From assembly GCF_011397635.1 (NCBI RefSeq), contig NC_064772.1:16383035-16447034 (forward strand): 64,000 nt of DNA, read 5' to 3'. The stretch is from Epinephelus fuscoguttatus. Lineage: Eukaryota > Chordata > Actinopteri > Perciformes > Serranidae. This document shows positions 1 to 13,375 of this stretch, piece by piece (position 1 is the first letter of the stretch; every line of letters begins with the position of its first letter). A program made the translations under genes and the position numbers. The notes under the pieces are model-generated. The model did not search any database. It saw nothing but the letters and a program-made list of their open reading frames with translations, and was not told the DNA's origin.

Positions 1-1084
1 ACCGGAGTAATGAGCCGTTGTTTTTCTGAGTAACTTTGTGAAGGTGGACAAGTCACAGAGGTCATCTGTAGGTCAGGTGGCTCCTGCTCAGGAACCTGTT
101 CACTGATTAAGATGAAGGATGCTGAGCGCATAAGGTGCAAACGAGCCAGGGGCCTCAGGGGGCCCATCTGTTGTGGGCAAATAAACGGGGGCTTCGGTGA
201 ATGGGAACCAGTCCTGCTCTTCCCCTGCGAGGCCCAGCAGACAGCTCCATTAATCAGGAGCAGGATGAGCCTGCTGGGCTCGCAGTGACAAGTCAGCAGT
301 GGCACAAACTCTCCTCCTCCTCCTCACACTGTATCTCCATTAGAGGCTGGAGGTGTCAGCTGGCTGCAGCTTCTGTTCCCCTGTTGTCACTATCGATGTT
401 TTCACAACTGTCCTCCAAGAATAACTTTAAAAAAGTGACACAGGAGGGGCAGGGAATAATTTACGAGCTGCCATTAATCCCACCAATAAATAAACATTTG
501 TTTAAGGGGCTGGTTTAGGAGCAAGTGACCAAACAACTTCAGCTCTAGCTGACTTTTTAAAACAGCTAACCCGTAACTTAGATTTGAGTTTGACTGTAAG
601 AATTATTCAACACTGCCTTAATTTTAGTTAAAAATAAGTCATATTTCACTGAAAATTACTTTATTGATATGATTTCACCGTGATCTTTAGATTTCAATAC
701 AAACTTTCCTGACCCCTACAAGAGCCTGTTAAATCTGAGGGGTCACAAGATCATTAAGAAGAGACGAGCCATAAAAAAAAAACACAATTCTGCTAGATAA
801 AGGCATGTTCATTTTTTTAGACTTTTCTCTAACTTTCTTACCCATATTTTGCTATATATTGTCCAAGAATTAAGTTGATTGAGGGTTGCAAGTAGGGATA
901 GGAATCACCAGAGGCCCCACATTATGACATTATCATAATACTTAAGTCACTGTGCAAATTAATCGTAATTTTAGACATTTTGCCCTGCAAAATTTCGCAA
1001 TACTATACTGTATCAATTTTTTCTCTGATCTATATAGTCGCAACCAGTGATGAGAGTTTGTAACACTGTTTCATTTTAAATGGG
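1..1084. other. gene-poor DNA, nothing recognised
   Basis: AT-rich single-copy-looking sequence. The 105-codon plus-strand frame at 201-518 has no recognisable protein signature and no splice context that supports it. Confidence 0.4.
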
Positions 1085-1620
1085 TCACAAGCACAGACTG
1101 TAAAAATAATGGACATGGCTGCCATCATGTCACCCATTGGTTTGTGGACTCCTCTTTTGAAGGCTCGTGTTCGGCATGTCGGTTGTCACCATCTTGGTTT
1201 TTTGGAGCCAGAAGTGACCATATTTGGACGAGAGGCTGGCGCTGCGGAGGAGTGAGGGGTGGATCTGACTGAAGGCCGAGGACCCTTAAGCTACCAATTC
1301 ATAATTATGTCTAACTTAAAGCTTTAATAAAATGTAAACAGGTGAGTTATATAAAATTCAATCCCCAGTACAGTTGTCACTGAGGAAGAAATTAGCTATA
1401 GAGACCAAAACTGATTTGTGTACCAGGCTGTAAATATGTTAATTTCTGCTGTAAGGTTAGACATTTCAACATGGAGGTCTATGGGACTGACTGGCATCTG
1501 GAGCCAGCCTCAAGCGGCCGTTCAAAGAACTGCAATCACACTCACATGTTGGCTTCATTTTTCAGTCCTGGGGGTCGCCGCTTGGTCACAAGCCAATAAG
1601 GTCACTACTTTAAGGCATAA
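1085..1620. repeat. dispersed teleost repeat (class not assigned)
   Basis: Two blocks, about 1085-1255 and 1400-1620, have the wording I associate with a very common percomorph repeat (for example GTCACCCATTGGTTTGTGG and GGAGCCAGCCTCAAG). I recognise it by recall and see no clear terminal repeats. Confidence 0.45.
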
Positions 1621-1965
1621 GTGGCCAAACAAGCAACTAAAATAAATTAGAGATACAGCACTTTAGGGCTGGCTGTCTTGATTAATTTGTCTATAAATGA
1701 CTAAAGACTGTAAAACATGCCAGTATAATTTCCCACAGCCCCAGGTAATGTCTCCAAATGTCTTAAATTTGTCCAAAACCAAAACACAATTATCATATGT
1801 GATGAGGAGCAGCAGCAAATCCTCACATTTGAGATGCTGGAACCTGAGAGTATTTGACATTTTTGTTTGAAAACGTCTGAAACGACAATTTGATATCAAA
1901 ATTAATTTGATTATTTTCCGTAGATTGACTGACCTATTAACCGACTAATTGTTCCAGCCCAATAG

Positions 1966-3690
1966 TACAGGTAGAGTACAAATACCTTTGCAACATAACA
2001 CATGGTTGAGGTATGTGGCCTTTAAGATATATGGATGTATACGGACTGGAGGATATAAGTATTACCTTGTGATAACTTTCCAGAGTTGCACAATCCTGTC
2101 TTATAACACTCTAACCTTTGTGGAATGGAGCATCTCCTAAGCATTACAGCGCATGTGTGCATAATTAAAAATGGACTATGACGTTCGTATTTCATCTTCT
2201 CACCAGCTTTGGCACCTTTTTGTAATGCAGTGGTCTATTTTCAGTCTGAACACGGCCTTAGCCCCAACTGGCAGACGTGTCTTCTGCATAGCAGTAAGAT
2301 AAGACATGTCCCCTCAGAAAGAGAGGGAGGGGGGGAGGGTGCGGGCAGAGACAGTGGAAAGGAAGATGGAGGAGCACTTTAATAGTATGATTCAGCAGAG
2401 GTATCAATTCCCACAGATGGCAAGCTGGCTCCTATTGACTTACATAGGAGGGGAGTAAAGAGGCAATCAAAACCACCCTGGGGACAGACAGTCAGCACAT
2501 CAAAAGGGAGCGGGATCAGTGTGTTCAAGGCTCCCCATCAGATCCGAGTGGGGAAAGAACGAAGGCTGAGCTCTGTGAAGTGTGACGTGAATATACATTC
2601 AAATGATCCAAAATGGAGTCGATTTGTTTGAGGGCAATACACAAAACCTTTAAATGTCACTGTAAATACAAACCTCTATATCTTAATGTGTCTTCCCTGC
2701 AGACTCACTGAGGTTCCCTCAAACTGCTTACCGCCTGTCCCTATTCATCCTGACAGATAGCTGAGTGGCAACCCAAGGCTATCCAAACAAGAACCGGGCT
2801 GTATTCAGCGGGGACCAGGTGTCAGAGGATGTCCATTGACACCTAAACAAACCGTACGACAGACGCAGTCATAGCCTGCTGGTGGTTTGTCTTGGAGGCC
2901 TGCGGCTTTCACACTTTCTCACCACCAGCCTGCTTTGAGTAACACAACAACAGGAGAAGACAGAGGAAAGGTGAGAAAGTCACCACTTCCACCTGAAGAC
3001 AGAACGACCTGCAACCTGAGGATCTCACCTCTGCACTTTACAGTTCCTTATTTGGTGAATAACAGAGTTGAAGCTACATTAACCTTTTCGCGGGGACTTT
3101 TAATCAGTCTGATGAATTCTGCCAGACAGACAGCAGCCTGACCTCCAACCCCTGACGAGTGATGGAGAGAGTTGGCACTGACAAGACACTATTAATGATT
3201 CATTAACGGTGCTTTAATGGTCATTAAACTGCACTGTGAACTCTGCTGGTAACATGTGATCCTGTGTTGTGCTGTCTGCTTCTCTTTGTAATAAATATGA
3301 ATGACTAGCCTGTAATTATAGGTAAAATAAGAACTGGTATTCACACCAAAAACAGTGCAAATATAGCTCAATAAACAAAAGTGAGATGGCAATCTGACAA
3401 AGTAATGTTTCCGTGGCACAGCTCAAGTCTGATTTGAATGCTGATTTGTTACATTAATGTAAAAGGCTGCAGCTACGCAATTTGAGTTCTTATGAGTTAA
3501 GATAATAAAACTGATTTAATAAAACACAGAATTCTATAAATAAGCTTTAAGTTGTGTCAGACATTCTCCTCATGTTGGATGAGTCTATAAAAACGTGTTT
3601 GCCTTCAGTTTTTCTCCTATGCAGCATGTGGTGAAAGAGGGAAATAAAACAAACTTTCTGCTTCATGCCAACCGTTTGAATATGCAGCAA
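1966..3690. other. intergenic, no feature recognised
   Basis: No conserved coding frame, RNA gene or repeat could be supported here. A purine-rich run lies at about 2319-2345. Confidence 0.35.
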
Positions 3691-3691
3691 A

Positions 3692-4820
3692 CAGAGCTGC
3701 AACGATTAGCTGATCTACTTGATTCGTCGATTGAAAGATATGTAATTGCAAACTATTGTATCGTTTATAATCATTTTTTTCAGATAAAAATGTCAAACAC
3801 TTACTGGGTCTAGCTTCTTAAATGTGGTGATCAAGGAAACACTCCCGAGCAGTCTTGTAAGGAGGCAGGTTGTGGTGGTGGATGGGTCACAAAAATGCAG
3901 ACCTTCCCCCGGGACTTTTCCCTGGAGACGTTTCAGAATCATGTAACTGTACCTTTAGGACCTAATGTCAATCATGGGGCACTAAATTGTAGGATATCAT
4001 ATGAAATGGTTTATGTTGACACATTGGTCAACTGGTTTTGGTCTCCAGGTTGTGCTGCAGAGTGAGTGCACTTCACTCTCACACTGCTCTTTAGTACAGA
4101 CAGCTGCAGACACAATGCAGCAGTTTAGAAGTGTTGAATTTACAGCTCACAGCATCTTAATACGATATAGTCTCTGGCTTGTTTGATATCTAGCGTTGGC
4201 AAAAAATGTTTTTGCACAGTTGCAATCCACCATTTTTATTTTATTTTTTAGATATTTTTTGGGCATTTTTAGCCTTTATTTGATAGGAAAGACAAGTGTG
4301 AAAGGGGGAGAGAGAGAGGGTGTGACATGCAGCAAAGGGCCACAGGCTGGAGTCGAACCCGGGGCCGCTGCGGCAACAGCCTTGTACAGCCTGCTCTACC
4401 CACTAAGCCTCCGTCACCCCTGCAATCCACCGTTAGTGAAGTTAGCTTATTTACTCCATTACTTGACTGTCACTATCACACTGAATGTCCTGCTGAACCC
4501 ACTCAAACACTATATAGAAAAAAGAAATGGACAGTTGAATATTCGTGTTAAACGACGAGATCTGATTCAAGTGACATAATTCTGAGTCAGGTACAGACCT
4601 GATTAACAATGTACTCTGTAGTAAATGTATGATAACCTCTCAGTTCTGGACTGCTGGTTGGACAAGAGAAGCAATTTGAAGACATTGCCTAGGACTCAGG
4701 GACACTGTGATGAGCATTTTTCACAGTTTTTGGCATTTTACACAGCAAAAGAATTAATGGATTAATCATAAAAATAACCAGCAGATTAATCAATAATAAA
4801 AATAATCTTTGCAGCCCTAT
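3692..4820 (+). repeat. interspersed AACGATTA-type repeat, split by an insertion
   Basis: The left part (3692-3835) begins GAGCTGCAACGATTAGC and the right part (about 4627-4820) ends ATCTTTGCAGCCCTAT. Together they match the start and end of a repeat that occurs uninterrupted next door at 4850-5190. The ~790 bp between them, including a SINE, is therefore inserted or rearranged DNA. Confidence 0.5.
4232..4420 (-). mobile_element. tRNA-derived SINE with 11-bp target duplication
   Basis: On the minus strand it shows an A-box-like GGCTTAGTGGGTAG, a B box GGTTCGACTCC (4359-4349), a C/T-rich middle and the tail AAATAAAGGCTAAAAATGCC. It is flanked by the direct repeat TGCAATCCACC at 4221-4231 and 4421-4431. 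It shares its body with the copy at 28170-28330. Confidence 0.85.
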
Positions 4821-4849
4821 CTGAAAAATGCTTTACATAAACAACAGAG

Positions 4850-5190
4850 CTGAGACAATTCAACGATTAATGATTATTAAATTAATCACCCAGTAATTTG
4901 AAAATCAAGTAATTGGTTTGAGTCACTTTTAAGGAAACAAACTTCTCTGGTACCAGGTTTTAAATGTCTGTATTTTCTGAATTGTTTTACTACTCTATGA
5001 CAGTAAACTGAATATCTTTGAGTTGTGTGGACAAAACAAGACATTAGAGGACGTCAACTCAGGCTTTGGGAAACACTGATTTACATTTTTCACCATTTAC
5101 TGACATTTTATACTAATCAATGGATCAAGAAAATAATCTACGTATTAATTAGCAATTAAAATAACCATTAGTTGCAGCGCTACACAACAA
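4850..5190 (+). repeat. interspersed AACGATTA-type repeat, near full copy
   Basis: Begins GAGCTGAGACAATTCAACG and ends ATTAGTTGCAGCGCTAC. Internal words (CTGAATATCTTTGAGTTGTG, ACAAAACAAGACATT) recur in copies at 3692-4820, 14740-14985, 41740-41935 and 62090-62215. Confidence 0.55.
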
Positions 5191-6610
5191 GGGAATCACA
5201 ACAACAACAGACAAACAGCATTTTCACTGTGCTTGGACACTGTGGGGTTTGTAGGAAAACAGGCAGAAGAATTGTTTATTCTAATAACTGATAATGAGAC
5301 TGAATCACCACTTTGTTTGACTCCATTCATTAGTCTCTCATGTTGTTTTGCCCTGAAAATCAGTAGCAAGTGAAATATCTGTCTTGGTGCAAAAGTTGCA
5401 AGCAGTTGCAGTTAATATTTTTCATGTTGATACAAAAATGTGCATATTTAAGAGTTGTTAACTCTCCAAATGACTCACAACAACCTGTACAGCTGCACTG
5501 ATGTCTTTGTTTGTTGCTGTTTTTCATAGTGATTTATCTGTCGCCTTTTTTGGGCTCTGGCACATGAAGATAACGTCCTTATTCCTAATACCGCCTACTG
5601 TACAAAGCTCTGATTGGCTTGGTTGTTACAACTGCACCGCATCAACATACGCAGCCTCCACATTCATGTCAGGTCTGCAGATTCAAAGGTTTAGGTAAAA
5701 AGAAAAAGGATAATCTGGCAGACACACTGAACCTGGCTCATCTTTTGCAATGCAGCAAAATCTGGAAATACGGCAATCACATTGTTACATGGAAGTGCAC
5801 ATTCCTGGTAAAATATTCTAAGATGTGAAGACCAGATTCCTATCTCACAATCAAGAGAAAGCATGTAAGGATTGCCCCGTGATAGCTCTGAGAAGTCATC
5901 TATAAATCCTGACATGAAAACCAGGGAAACAGCCGTCAATGAACATCAACACCAGACCTATTTCAAATGCTGAAATTACTGCGAAATATGGACAGTAACT
6001 CAGAGTCTAGATTGAGGCAATAAATTATGACATTGATGTCATCATGAACTAATTTATTAGGGGATCTCTGCGTTAGTTAGACTTGTGAGAAGCAGGACTC
6101 AAGCATCACTTATGCCTTATGATGGTCATAAATTAAGCCACAGAGGTTCGCAGTCTTTCAACTGAAAAATACATTTCTCAAACCATCACTAATTCAGCCC
6201 TTGAGAATAATAAAGAGGACATTCTTCTTCCTTCATATCATTATTTTTCTAATTCACTGCTGTTTCCTGTATAGTGCCATCACTACCTCGAACATACGTA
6301 CCACTATATCCACAACACTGAAGGGGTTTCAAACTGTTTTTGTTTGTCATCCTTTCACATAATTAATGCCTATGTCTTCCAGTTGTGAGTAGCTCAGACA
6401 GTTTAGTTTAAATATTGTTTAGCAGCCCAGTCGAAAAAAAGAAAATGCTGGCATTGTACGTTTCTGCAAACTATGAATACATTATCTCTGTGCGTTTCAT
6501 ATGTATCATATAAAAACATTTTCAAAGTGACACAATATATGAGCCGACTATGTCGTTTGGAGGGGATTATAGATGGCATGACACCTTGGCAAGAGGCATG
6601 CCAAGCTGCA
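5190..6610. other. intergenic, no feature recognised
   Basis: AT-rich, with only short chance open frames on both strands. Confidence 0.35.
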
Positions 6611-6639
6611 GACCACAGTTCAAGACCAACAAATAACAA

Positions 6640-6960
6640 CAGCACTTGTTTTTTAGGGAGTCGCTGCTGCATTTCCAGCAGCGTTTTAAGCACCAAACAC
6701 GGGTGTTTTATATCGGCGCATCAGTGTGTTTCCAACGGCAATCTCGGCACAAAAGGTGAGTGTTTCATAGCAACTTGTCACTGTTTTTCCATCAGCTTTT
6801 TCCACACAAAACATGGGGATTTTGTAGTGCCCCGTCAGTCATTTTCCAGCAGCTTTTCAGGCACAAAAGGCAGTTGTTTTTTACTGAAACATCGCTGCTT
6901 TTCCTGCTGGGATTGTCCCCCTTTAAACCGGGTATTTTAAGCCCAAACATGATCTTTTCC
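6640..6960 (+). repeat. 57-bp tandem repeat, about five diverged copies
   Basis: The word TTTCC recurs with its last base at 6676, 6733, 6790, 6847 and 6904, exactly 57 bases apart, with matching context (CCAGCAGC, GGCACAAAA). Because 57 is a multiple of three, a frame at 6473-6940 reads through all copies with a 19-residue period (pattern T-K-[HG]-G-x-F). Copies differ by substitutions, not indels. Most likely an old minisatellite; coding is not supported otherwise. Confidence 0.7.
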
Positions 6961-6999
6961 TACTGGTTTTTGCACTTAAACCTAACCACATGTTAACCA

Positions 7000-8110
7000 C
7001 AGCGCTGCTGAGTCATAAAGATTCAGTGTATCCGCTACATACTAACAGTAGTGTAAAATGCCAAATGCCAATGCCAATTTTCTTATTTTCTGCCCTGGTA
7101 ACCATTTCATGACCTGTCAGATTAATCTTCACTTAGGAACCACTGGGACAGAGCCATTACAGAACCTTTGTTGGCTACCAACGTTACAGATTCCATGTGT
7201 GAAAAGGGTTTATGTGGTAATTCTGGTAACATGTTAGATTATTCATTGTCTTTGCAAAGACTCGACATGCATCATTATCATCCCAACACATGTGGGCTTT
7301 ACCTTTCACCGCTGTGGGCAAACAAAAGGTGTCTATCTGTCTCCTCCTCTGCCCTGTCAGCTCAACAATGATTATTAAATGTGTGGGCATGTTTCCTTTC
7401 AAACTCAATGTCCTTCCACTAGCACAGCAGCAGGACACATAAACACAGTATGTAGGTCACTCAAACAGTTTGTGTCTGTTCTCCCCTCTCTCTCCATGGC
7501 TGAGGTAAACTGACAGCAAAATCAAACACACTGTTTGCCGAGTGTGACTCATCTCACCCGGAGAACCTGGGAAGTGGGGCAGAGTTTGCCTCCTCCTTCA
7601 TGTTGACCTCCACGCTGCTGTCTGAATGTTTGGTGTGAGCGACCAAACATCTACCTGCCGAGCTGCGCAGGCCGACTGTCTGACAGCAGCTGAGGATCGA
7701 GTTTCCTCTCTCCCTTATGGTTGATGGTTAACATCGACCTCCTGTGTGTTTATAGCAGTGTGTCACTTGTGGCATAAACTGTGTCGGGCTACTTGAAGTG
7801 AGCAGAGGAAGCAGGAAGAGAAAGATGTCATGCGATGAAATCCATTAAATCCGATCAGTGAATTACACGGATAGAACACATGGTATGTACAATTTTCCAT
7901 TTGATGTAATAGAACAGCCATAAAAAGCGGCGCCATGGGTTAGAGTGTTGCACATAATTTAAGTGTGACAAAAGTCAGTGGAACAGAATATATGGGGTCA
8001 TTCATATTTCTCTATCTTTGAAATGACTTGAATGGAAACTGGGGGAATTCACATGGAATTTAAAGAAGTTAAAGATGAACTAACTCTTATGGACCATGGT
8101 TGATTACGGA
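7000..8110. other. intergenic, no feature recognised
   Basis: No conserved frame or repeat could be supported. Confidence 0.3.
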
Positions 8111-8119
8111 ATGGGCGTA

Positions 8120-8690
8120 CCATACATAGGCTCATCATAAAGAGATGCAAAGGAACTGCAAAGACACACAGAATACCTACAAAAACAGGGAAAACAACCA
8201 CAAAGAGACACAAAATAACCACAAAACGACCAAAAAAGATCAAAAATACTTTCAAATTGACACAGAATTACCTCAGTAAGACAAAAAATGACCCAAAGAG
8301 ACCCAAATGACCAAAAAAACAAACACAAAACAATCACAAGGAGACACCAAATTATTTCAAAGACACCAAAATGATGTAATACAACCACAGGGAGACAAAA
8401 AATAACTCCAAAGCGACACAAAACAGCCAAAAAGAGACACAAAATGACCTTCATCAGTCACAAAATGACCCCAAAGAGACCCAATGACACAAAACAACCA
8501 CAAGGAAACACAAAATAAACACAAAGTGACACAAAACAACCAAAAAAGACACAAAATGATCTCAGTGAGATCCAAATCATTACAAAAAGAAACAAATATA
8601 TTCCTATATTGGAAAGGTTTTGGGGCTCTTTGCATATCTTTGCCCAGGGGCCCACTGTCTAATATTCCACCCATGAACTATACATGGAGT
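8120..8690. repeat. short copy of the AAAGAGACACAAAA minisatellite-bearing element
   Basis: About 470 bp of degenerate units of the type AAAGAGACACAAAATGACC (8125-8600), followed by a unique-looking tail GGGGCTCTTTGCATATCTTTG and CCAGGGGCCCACTGTCTA. The same tail follows the long array at 24600-25990, so both arrays belong to one dispersed element. Long open frames on both strands here come from the repeat. Confidence 0.7.
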
Positions 8691-9112
8691 GGAGTACTAA
8701 ATCTAAAAGGAATTAAAAGTTTTTAAAGACACACAGACGATGCAGACTAATTATTGTGAGCTAACTAATTCTTCCACAGCGCAGAAAGGTATTTTTATTT
8801 GACAATAATATTTAAAAAGACGTGCACGCTAGACTGCACTCTCTTAGTAAAAACAGATGCGGACAAGTTTATTTCAACCACAAAAAAACAATAAAACCCA
8901 ACAAAGTTTTACTAGAGACGCTGGTGCTTGTTGTAATTCTGGTTCTGTGAGGAACGTTTCACGTGTCTGAGAGGTGGACGGCAGTGTTTGTTGATGGAAA
9001 CAAGTTTTTCTTTTCCATGACATGCTTAAGCCTGAGGTTTACTCCTGCCCCAAATGAGGGAGATGCAGCTCTTTTCTGCTTTAAAAGAAAAGTAGCTTTG
9101 AGGCACAGTGGT

Positions 9113-9240
9113 GCTGTGAGCTAAACGCTAACATTAGCATGATAAATTGCCCACAATGACCACGTTAACATGTTGATGTTCAGCAGGTATAATGATTACC
9201 ACCATCATATGTTAACATGTGGGCATGCCTCCACAGCATT
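9113..9240. repeat. dispersed teleost repeat fragment
   Basis: Words such as GCTAACATTAGCATG and AACATGTTGATGTTCAGCAG match a common fish repeat by recall. Boundaries are uncertain. Confidence 0.4.
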
Positions 9241-12200
9241 TAACACAGCATACAGCTGAGGCTGAATGTCATTAGTTTGACAATTACTTAGTCGTTAACT
9301 GTAGTACTGGACAAATTGTAATTTAGATTGTTATCCTCAAAGTTAATGCAGTTAATCCCGTGGGGGACATGGTACTAAATGTGAACCCATCCAATAGTTG
9401 TGGAAACATTGAACTCATTGGAACAACAAATGTCAATCTTCTGGTGGTGCCAGAGGAAAATTCAGGGGATCATCAAACTCTTTAGGAGTGATCTGTGCTC
9501 TCTGGGCACCATCAGTTTCCTCAAATGGCAATCAGTAGTTGTTGATATATTTAAGCATGGACCAAAGCAATCTCTGAACCCCTTATTGGTCTGACGAAAA
9601 TAAGCCTCTGAGGACAACGGCCAATATGTCGGGAGATCTGGTGCAGTCAGTGGGTATTTGGGCCAAGACTTCTTCCTCTGCGTGCTGGTCATTCGAGTAA
9701 TCTCTTTAAACAGATGTCTTCATATTTCTGCAGACAAATAATCTTTTTTTTTTAAACAAACTTAATGAAAAGCTAAATCATTGTCAGACTATGGCCACTG
9801 GGTTCCATTTCAGTCAATGCGTTCTGCCTCTCTGCACAGACCTTTACCTGCCACCCAAACCTGATTGGGTGCTACTGGGACTACAAACTCACTACAATCA
9901 GAAAACACAACACTTCCTACACCAAAATATTCTTCTGTTGCCCACAGATTATGCATGGATTTGCAGACATTTGGTTATCAGTCCCCCCAGAATGTTGGGA
10001 TCACAACAATAAATGAAATTCAGCCAGTCCCTTTGCAGCCTGTGCAACCTTGCAAATTTCTCACCGCAACTTTATGGCAAATTTAAGTATTTAAAATGGG
10101 TAAAATCTCATTTGATTGTAGAGTGTACTGATTGCTCAGCCCCTCCTTGTCTGTTCTCTCTCTATGCTGCTGCAGGAGTGTGAGCTCTGTGTCTGGGACA
10201 GTCACACACACAGTAACAGGGCTAACTGTTAGCGTCACATGGCTAATGTGACAGTTAACCCAATGGTTATTAATGGGTTTAACAACAGAGTTGAGCCATT
10301 TCTGTGTCGGTGTGAGATTGTTGGGACTGTTTAATAGCTCAGTGTTGGATGATAGATGCTGCTGCTATGTTACCTCGCGTAACCAGGCAGAGAGCTTAGC
10401 GTTACGTCAATCTCAGCAACAGTTCGTCATTGCCGATCAGCTGTTACTGCCTGACACCATCACCATCACACAGATTCTAATTCAGTGGGAAACAATGAAT
10501 ACTCATTATCGGCTCCAAATCTGAGACAGCAGCATAACTATTTTTGCAATTTCTACTTGAATTTAATTGTAATAAATGCTTATAAACATGCATTGCAATT
10601 TTTTTTTAGAAAACCTGCCGTGAACGCAAGCATTTCGAGCCTCAACGATCCCAAAAACAGCCCGCAAAATCCTGGAGGGTCTGGTTTATAGACATTAGGA
10701 CCAAAGTGGTGGACTGACTCATGGCTAGTGTGGCTAAAGGAAAAGAACAGTATGAGCAGTCCCTCAACAACTGTATTAACTTTTATAGATCCAGCATGAA
10801 TATTTATAATAGAAAAAGTGACTTTGATGATATCAGGTAAGTACAATTTTATATTCAGTTTTTGAAACTCTGGGAACGTTGAGTTCTGTCCGGATGCATA
10901 CAGAAGGTCACATGAAATCACTTTCATTCACTCATATGGAGTGACTCAAGGCAGGACATCAGTGTGACTGATTGAAACACTGGGTGTGTCATTTCCTTTT
11001 CTGGATGATATTAATGTGATTGAACACTGATGGGTGAGACCTTGGATAGCCTTTCTATGGAGGGTAATTCCTCTCTTCTACTCCTGCTGTCTCTCTTTAA
11101 ACTCAACACTACTACTCTGTAGAAACTGTAAACCTAAGACACAGACACTCATGTTTAGACCCAAAATGGAAACTTTGTATTCATGGTATTTTTAAGAAAC
11201 AAGTCACCTGTTTGCAGCCCGAGCCATCAACCCACACTACGACACCAAGCCAGTGCATCTTAAGGAACGTATTAACACAGGAGTTAAATGGTTTGTTCTT
11301 TGATAGCAGTGTGAAGGGCTGCAACTTATGATTATTCTTACTATTTATAAAATGTCACAGAGATGGAGAACAGTGAAAAAGTCCCACTGAAAATTTCCCA
11401 GAGCAGAAGGTGGCATCGTCCAATTGCTTCCAATAGTCTAAAACCAAAAGATTTTCTTACAGTTGAACACCTAGATGAACATTATTATTATGCACATATC
11501 TAACAGGAACATCAAATTTCCCACATGCCACAGATTTTTGCTTAATATAAATATAATCCAATTTGTCATGTGACATGAATTAAAAATGGGAATGAAGTCA
11601 GGTACGGCTAAATACCAAAGATAATCTGATATGCAACTGTATCTAGCCTGCTGTATGCTGCAGCGTTCCTCTCCTCCACCAGGACTTGGCATCAAAACTC
11701 TTCCCTCCTTTTGGCCTCCTGTGTGGAGGTCTGCACACACCACGCTGACGAGGAACTCCTGTGGGAGAATTAACTCTAATCCAGCTGGAGCGTCCTGCTT
11801 TGATGAGGATCGGCGGTACAATATAGCACATGACAATGCACTCTGCTATGCACCGACACCCCCTGCATGCAAATAGAAAAAAGGGCTGACCGGCCATTCA
11901 GCAGCTTTTTCCATCAGTGCCGCATGATGGAAAAAAGATATGTGATTTTTTTTAAGGCTTGTCAGAGAGACTTTCTCAGAGAAATGGCTAAAAGTGAAAA
12001 CACCACCACTGAAAGGGAAGGTAATGTGTATTGGTGTTACAGTATGCTGCTAATCTAGAAGAAACATCAAGCCAAAAAAGTTTTAAATGAGAGTTTTTTA
12101 AACTGGAGTTTGAAATGTATACATTTTTCTCATATCTTGGTTTTCTTTATCAAATTGTGTATTTAAAAAGCATATGAGGTTAGCCAATGACATCATCCAC

Positions 12201-12590
12201 CAGAGGGACCATTACTGTTACATAACAGCCAGACATGGCTGTGAGCGCCCCACACTGCTGCTCCAAATGGTCTCTTTCTGAGACTCCATACAGTACAAAA
12301 GCCTTACTTATCTAAATCTGAGAAAAACATATAAGTCAGATAGTGAGCTCAAGAACTGTTTGCAAGCAACAGTGACGTTAGGAAAACGATGACGACTAAT
12401 CTGTACAAGGCAAAAATGTCATGATTTGTACCCTTTACTAAACAAAATAAGGAAGATATGGAATGAGCCCTTTTAAGGTCAAACTAAAATTAGACTTCGT
12501 TTTTGCTTAGAATCAGGCAGGTGTAGTGTTGTTTTGACCTGTTTAGCCTATTTACTATGTCAAAACAGTTATTACAAATTCCAGTTTAAG
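9240..12590. other. intergenic, no feature recognised
   Basis: Several 60-120 codon frames occur on both strands (for example 10580-10927 minus and 11471-11836 minus) without any recognisable motif, splice pattern or codon bias. Confidence 0.35.
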
Positions 12591-12594
12591 GCAG

Positions 12595-13370
12595 TTAGCT
12601 GGCCATTTTCTGTCAGAAAAAAACTGTAACATGGATGTATAAAGAGAACTGGATACAGTGTTAGAGGCAGGGCCCTGGTCATTCCTATGAAAATTTCTCC
12701 GTGGAACATGAAGCCAAAAAAGTTTCATTTCTGGGTATAAATTGTCCAGATCTCCTGCATCCATGGGCCCATTGTGAAAGCACACGAATATTCCTTTAAC
12801 CCCGCCTGCAAAGTGCTTGGTCTCAGGTTTGCTATAATGAATGCCATAAAATAACTTTGGCTATGATTCGGCTATTAGTGAATTTTACAACATCTAGGAT
12901 CCACTGATTTACAGATGTCATAATGTAAGCATGTGATGAAAAGGTCTTTTTGGGCCCAATGGCATCATGTGACGAACCCAGAAGTTGTAATTCCACAGTT
13001 TATCCTATAGATGTAAAGAGAAGACTGGATACAGTGTAGGAGGCTGGGCCCAGTTATTCCTGTTAAAGCTGCTCAGTGGCGCATGAAGCCAAAAACCTTC
13101 AACTGCCGCATATAAAATAACCCAGATTATCAGCACTGCTTCTGCATCATAGGGCCCAGAAGTCTCTAGAGCAAGTACACTAGAGACTTCCACCAGTCAA
13201 GTGATTAAATCTTGATAGTGAAATGAGTCACTTTGCGGGGGTTGTGACGCTAAAAAAAATAAATTAGTGCACTGATTTGCAGACGTCTCTTTCCTGATGT
13301 AAGTGTATGGGAAAAAGTCTTTTTGGGCCCAGCTGCATCACATGATGGACTTGGAGGTTGTAATTTCACC
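12595..13370 (+). repeat. tandem direct duplication, unit about 370-400 bp
   Basis: Blocks 12630-12985 and 13015-13355 share ordered words: ACTGGATACAGTGT, GGGCCC, CATGAAGCCAAAAA, CACTGATTT, and a TCTTTTTGGGCCCA core followed by GCATCA. They diverge by point changes and small indels. The unit is probably a dispersed repeat inserted or duplicated in tandem. Confidence 0.6.
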
Positions 13371-13375
13371 GTTTA

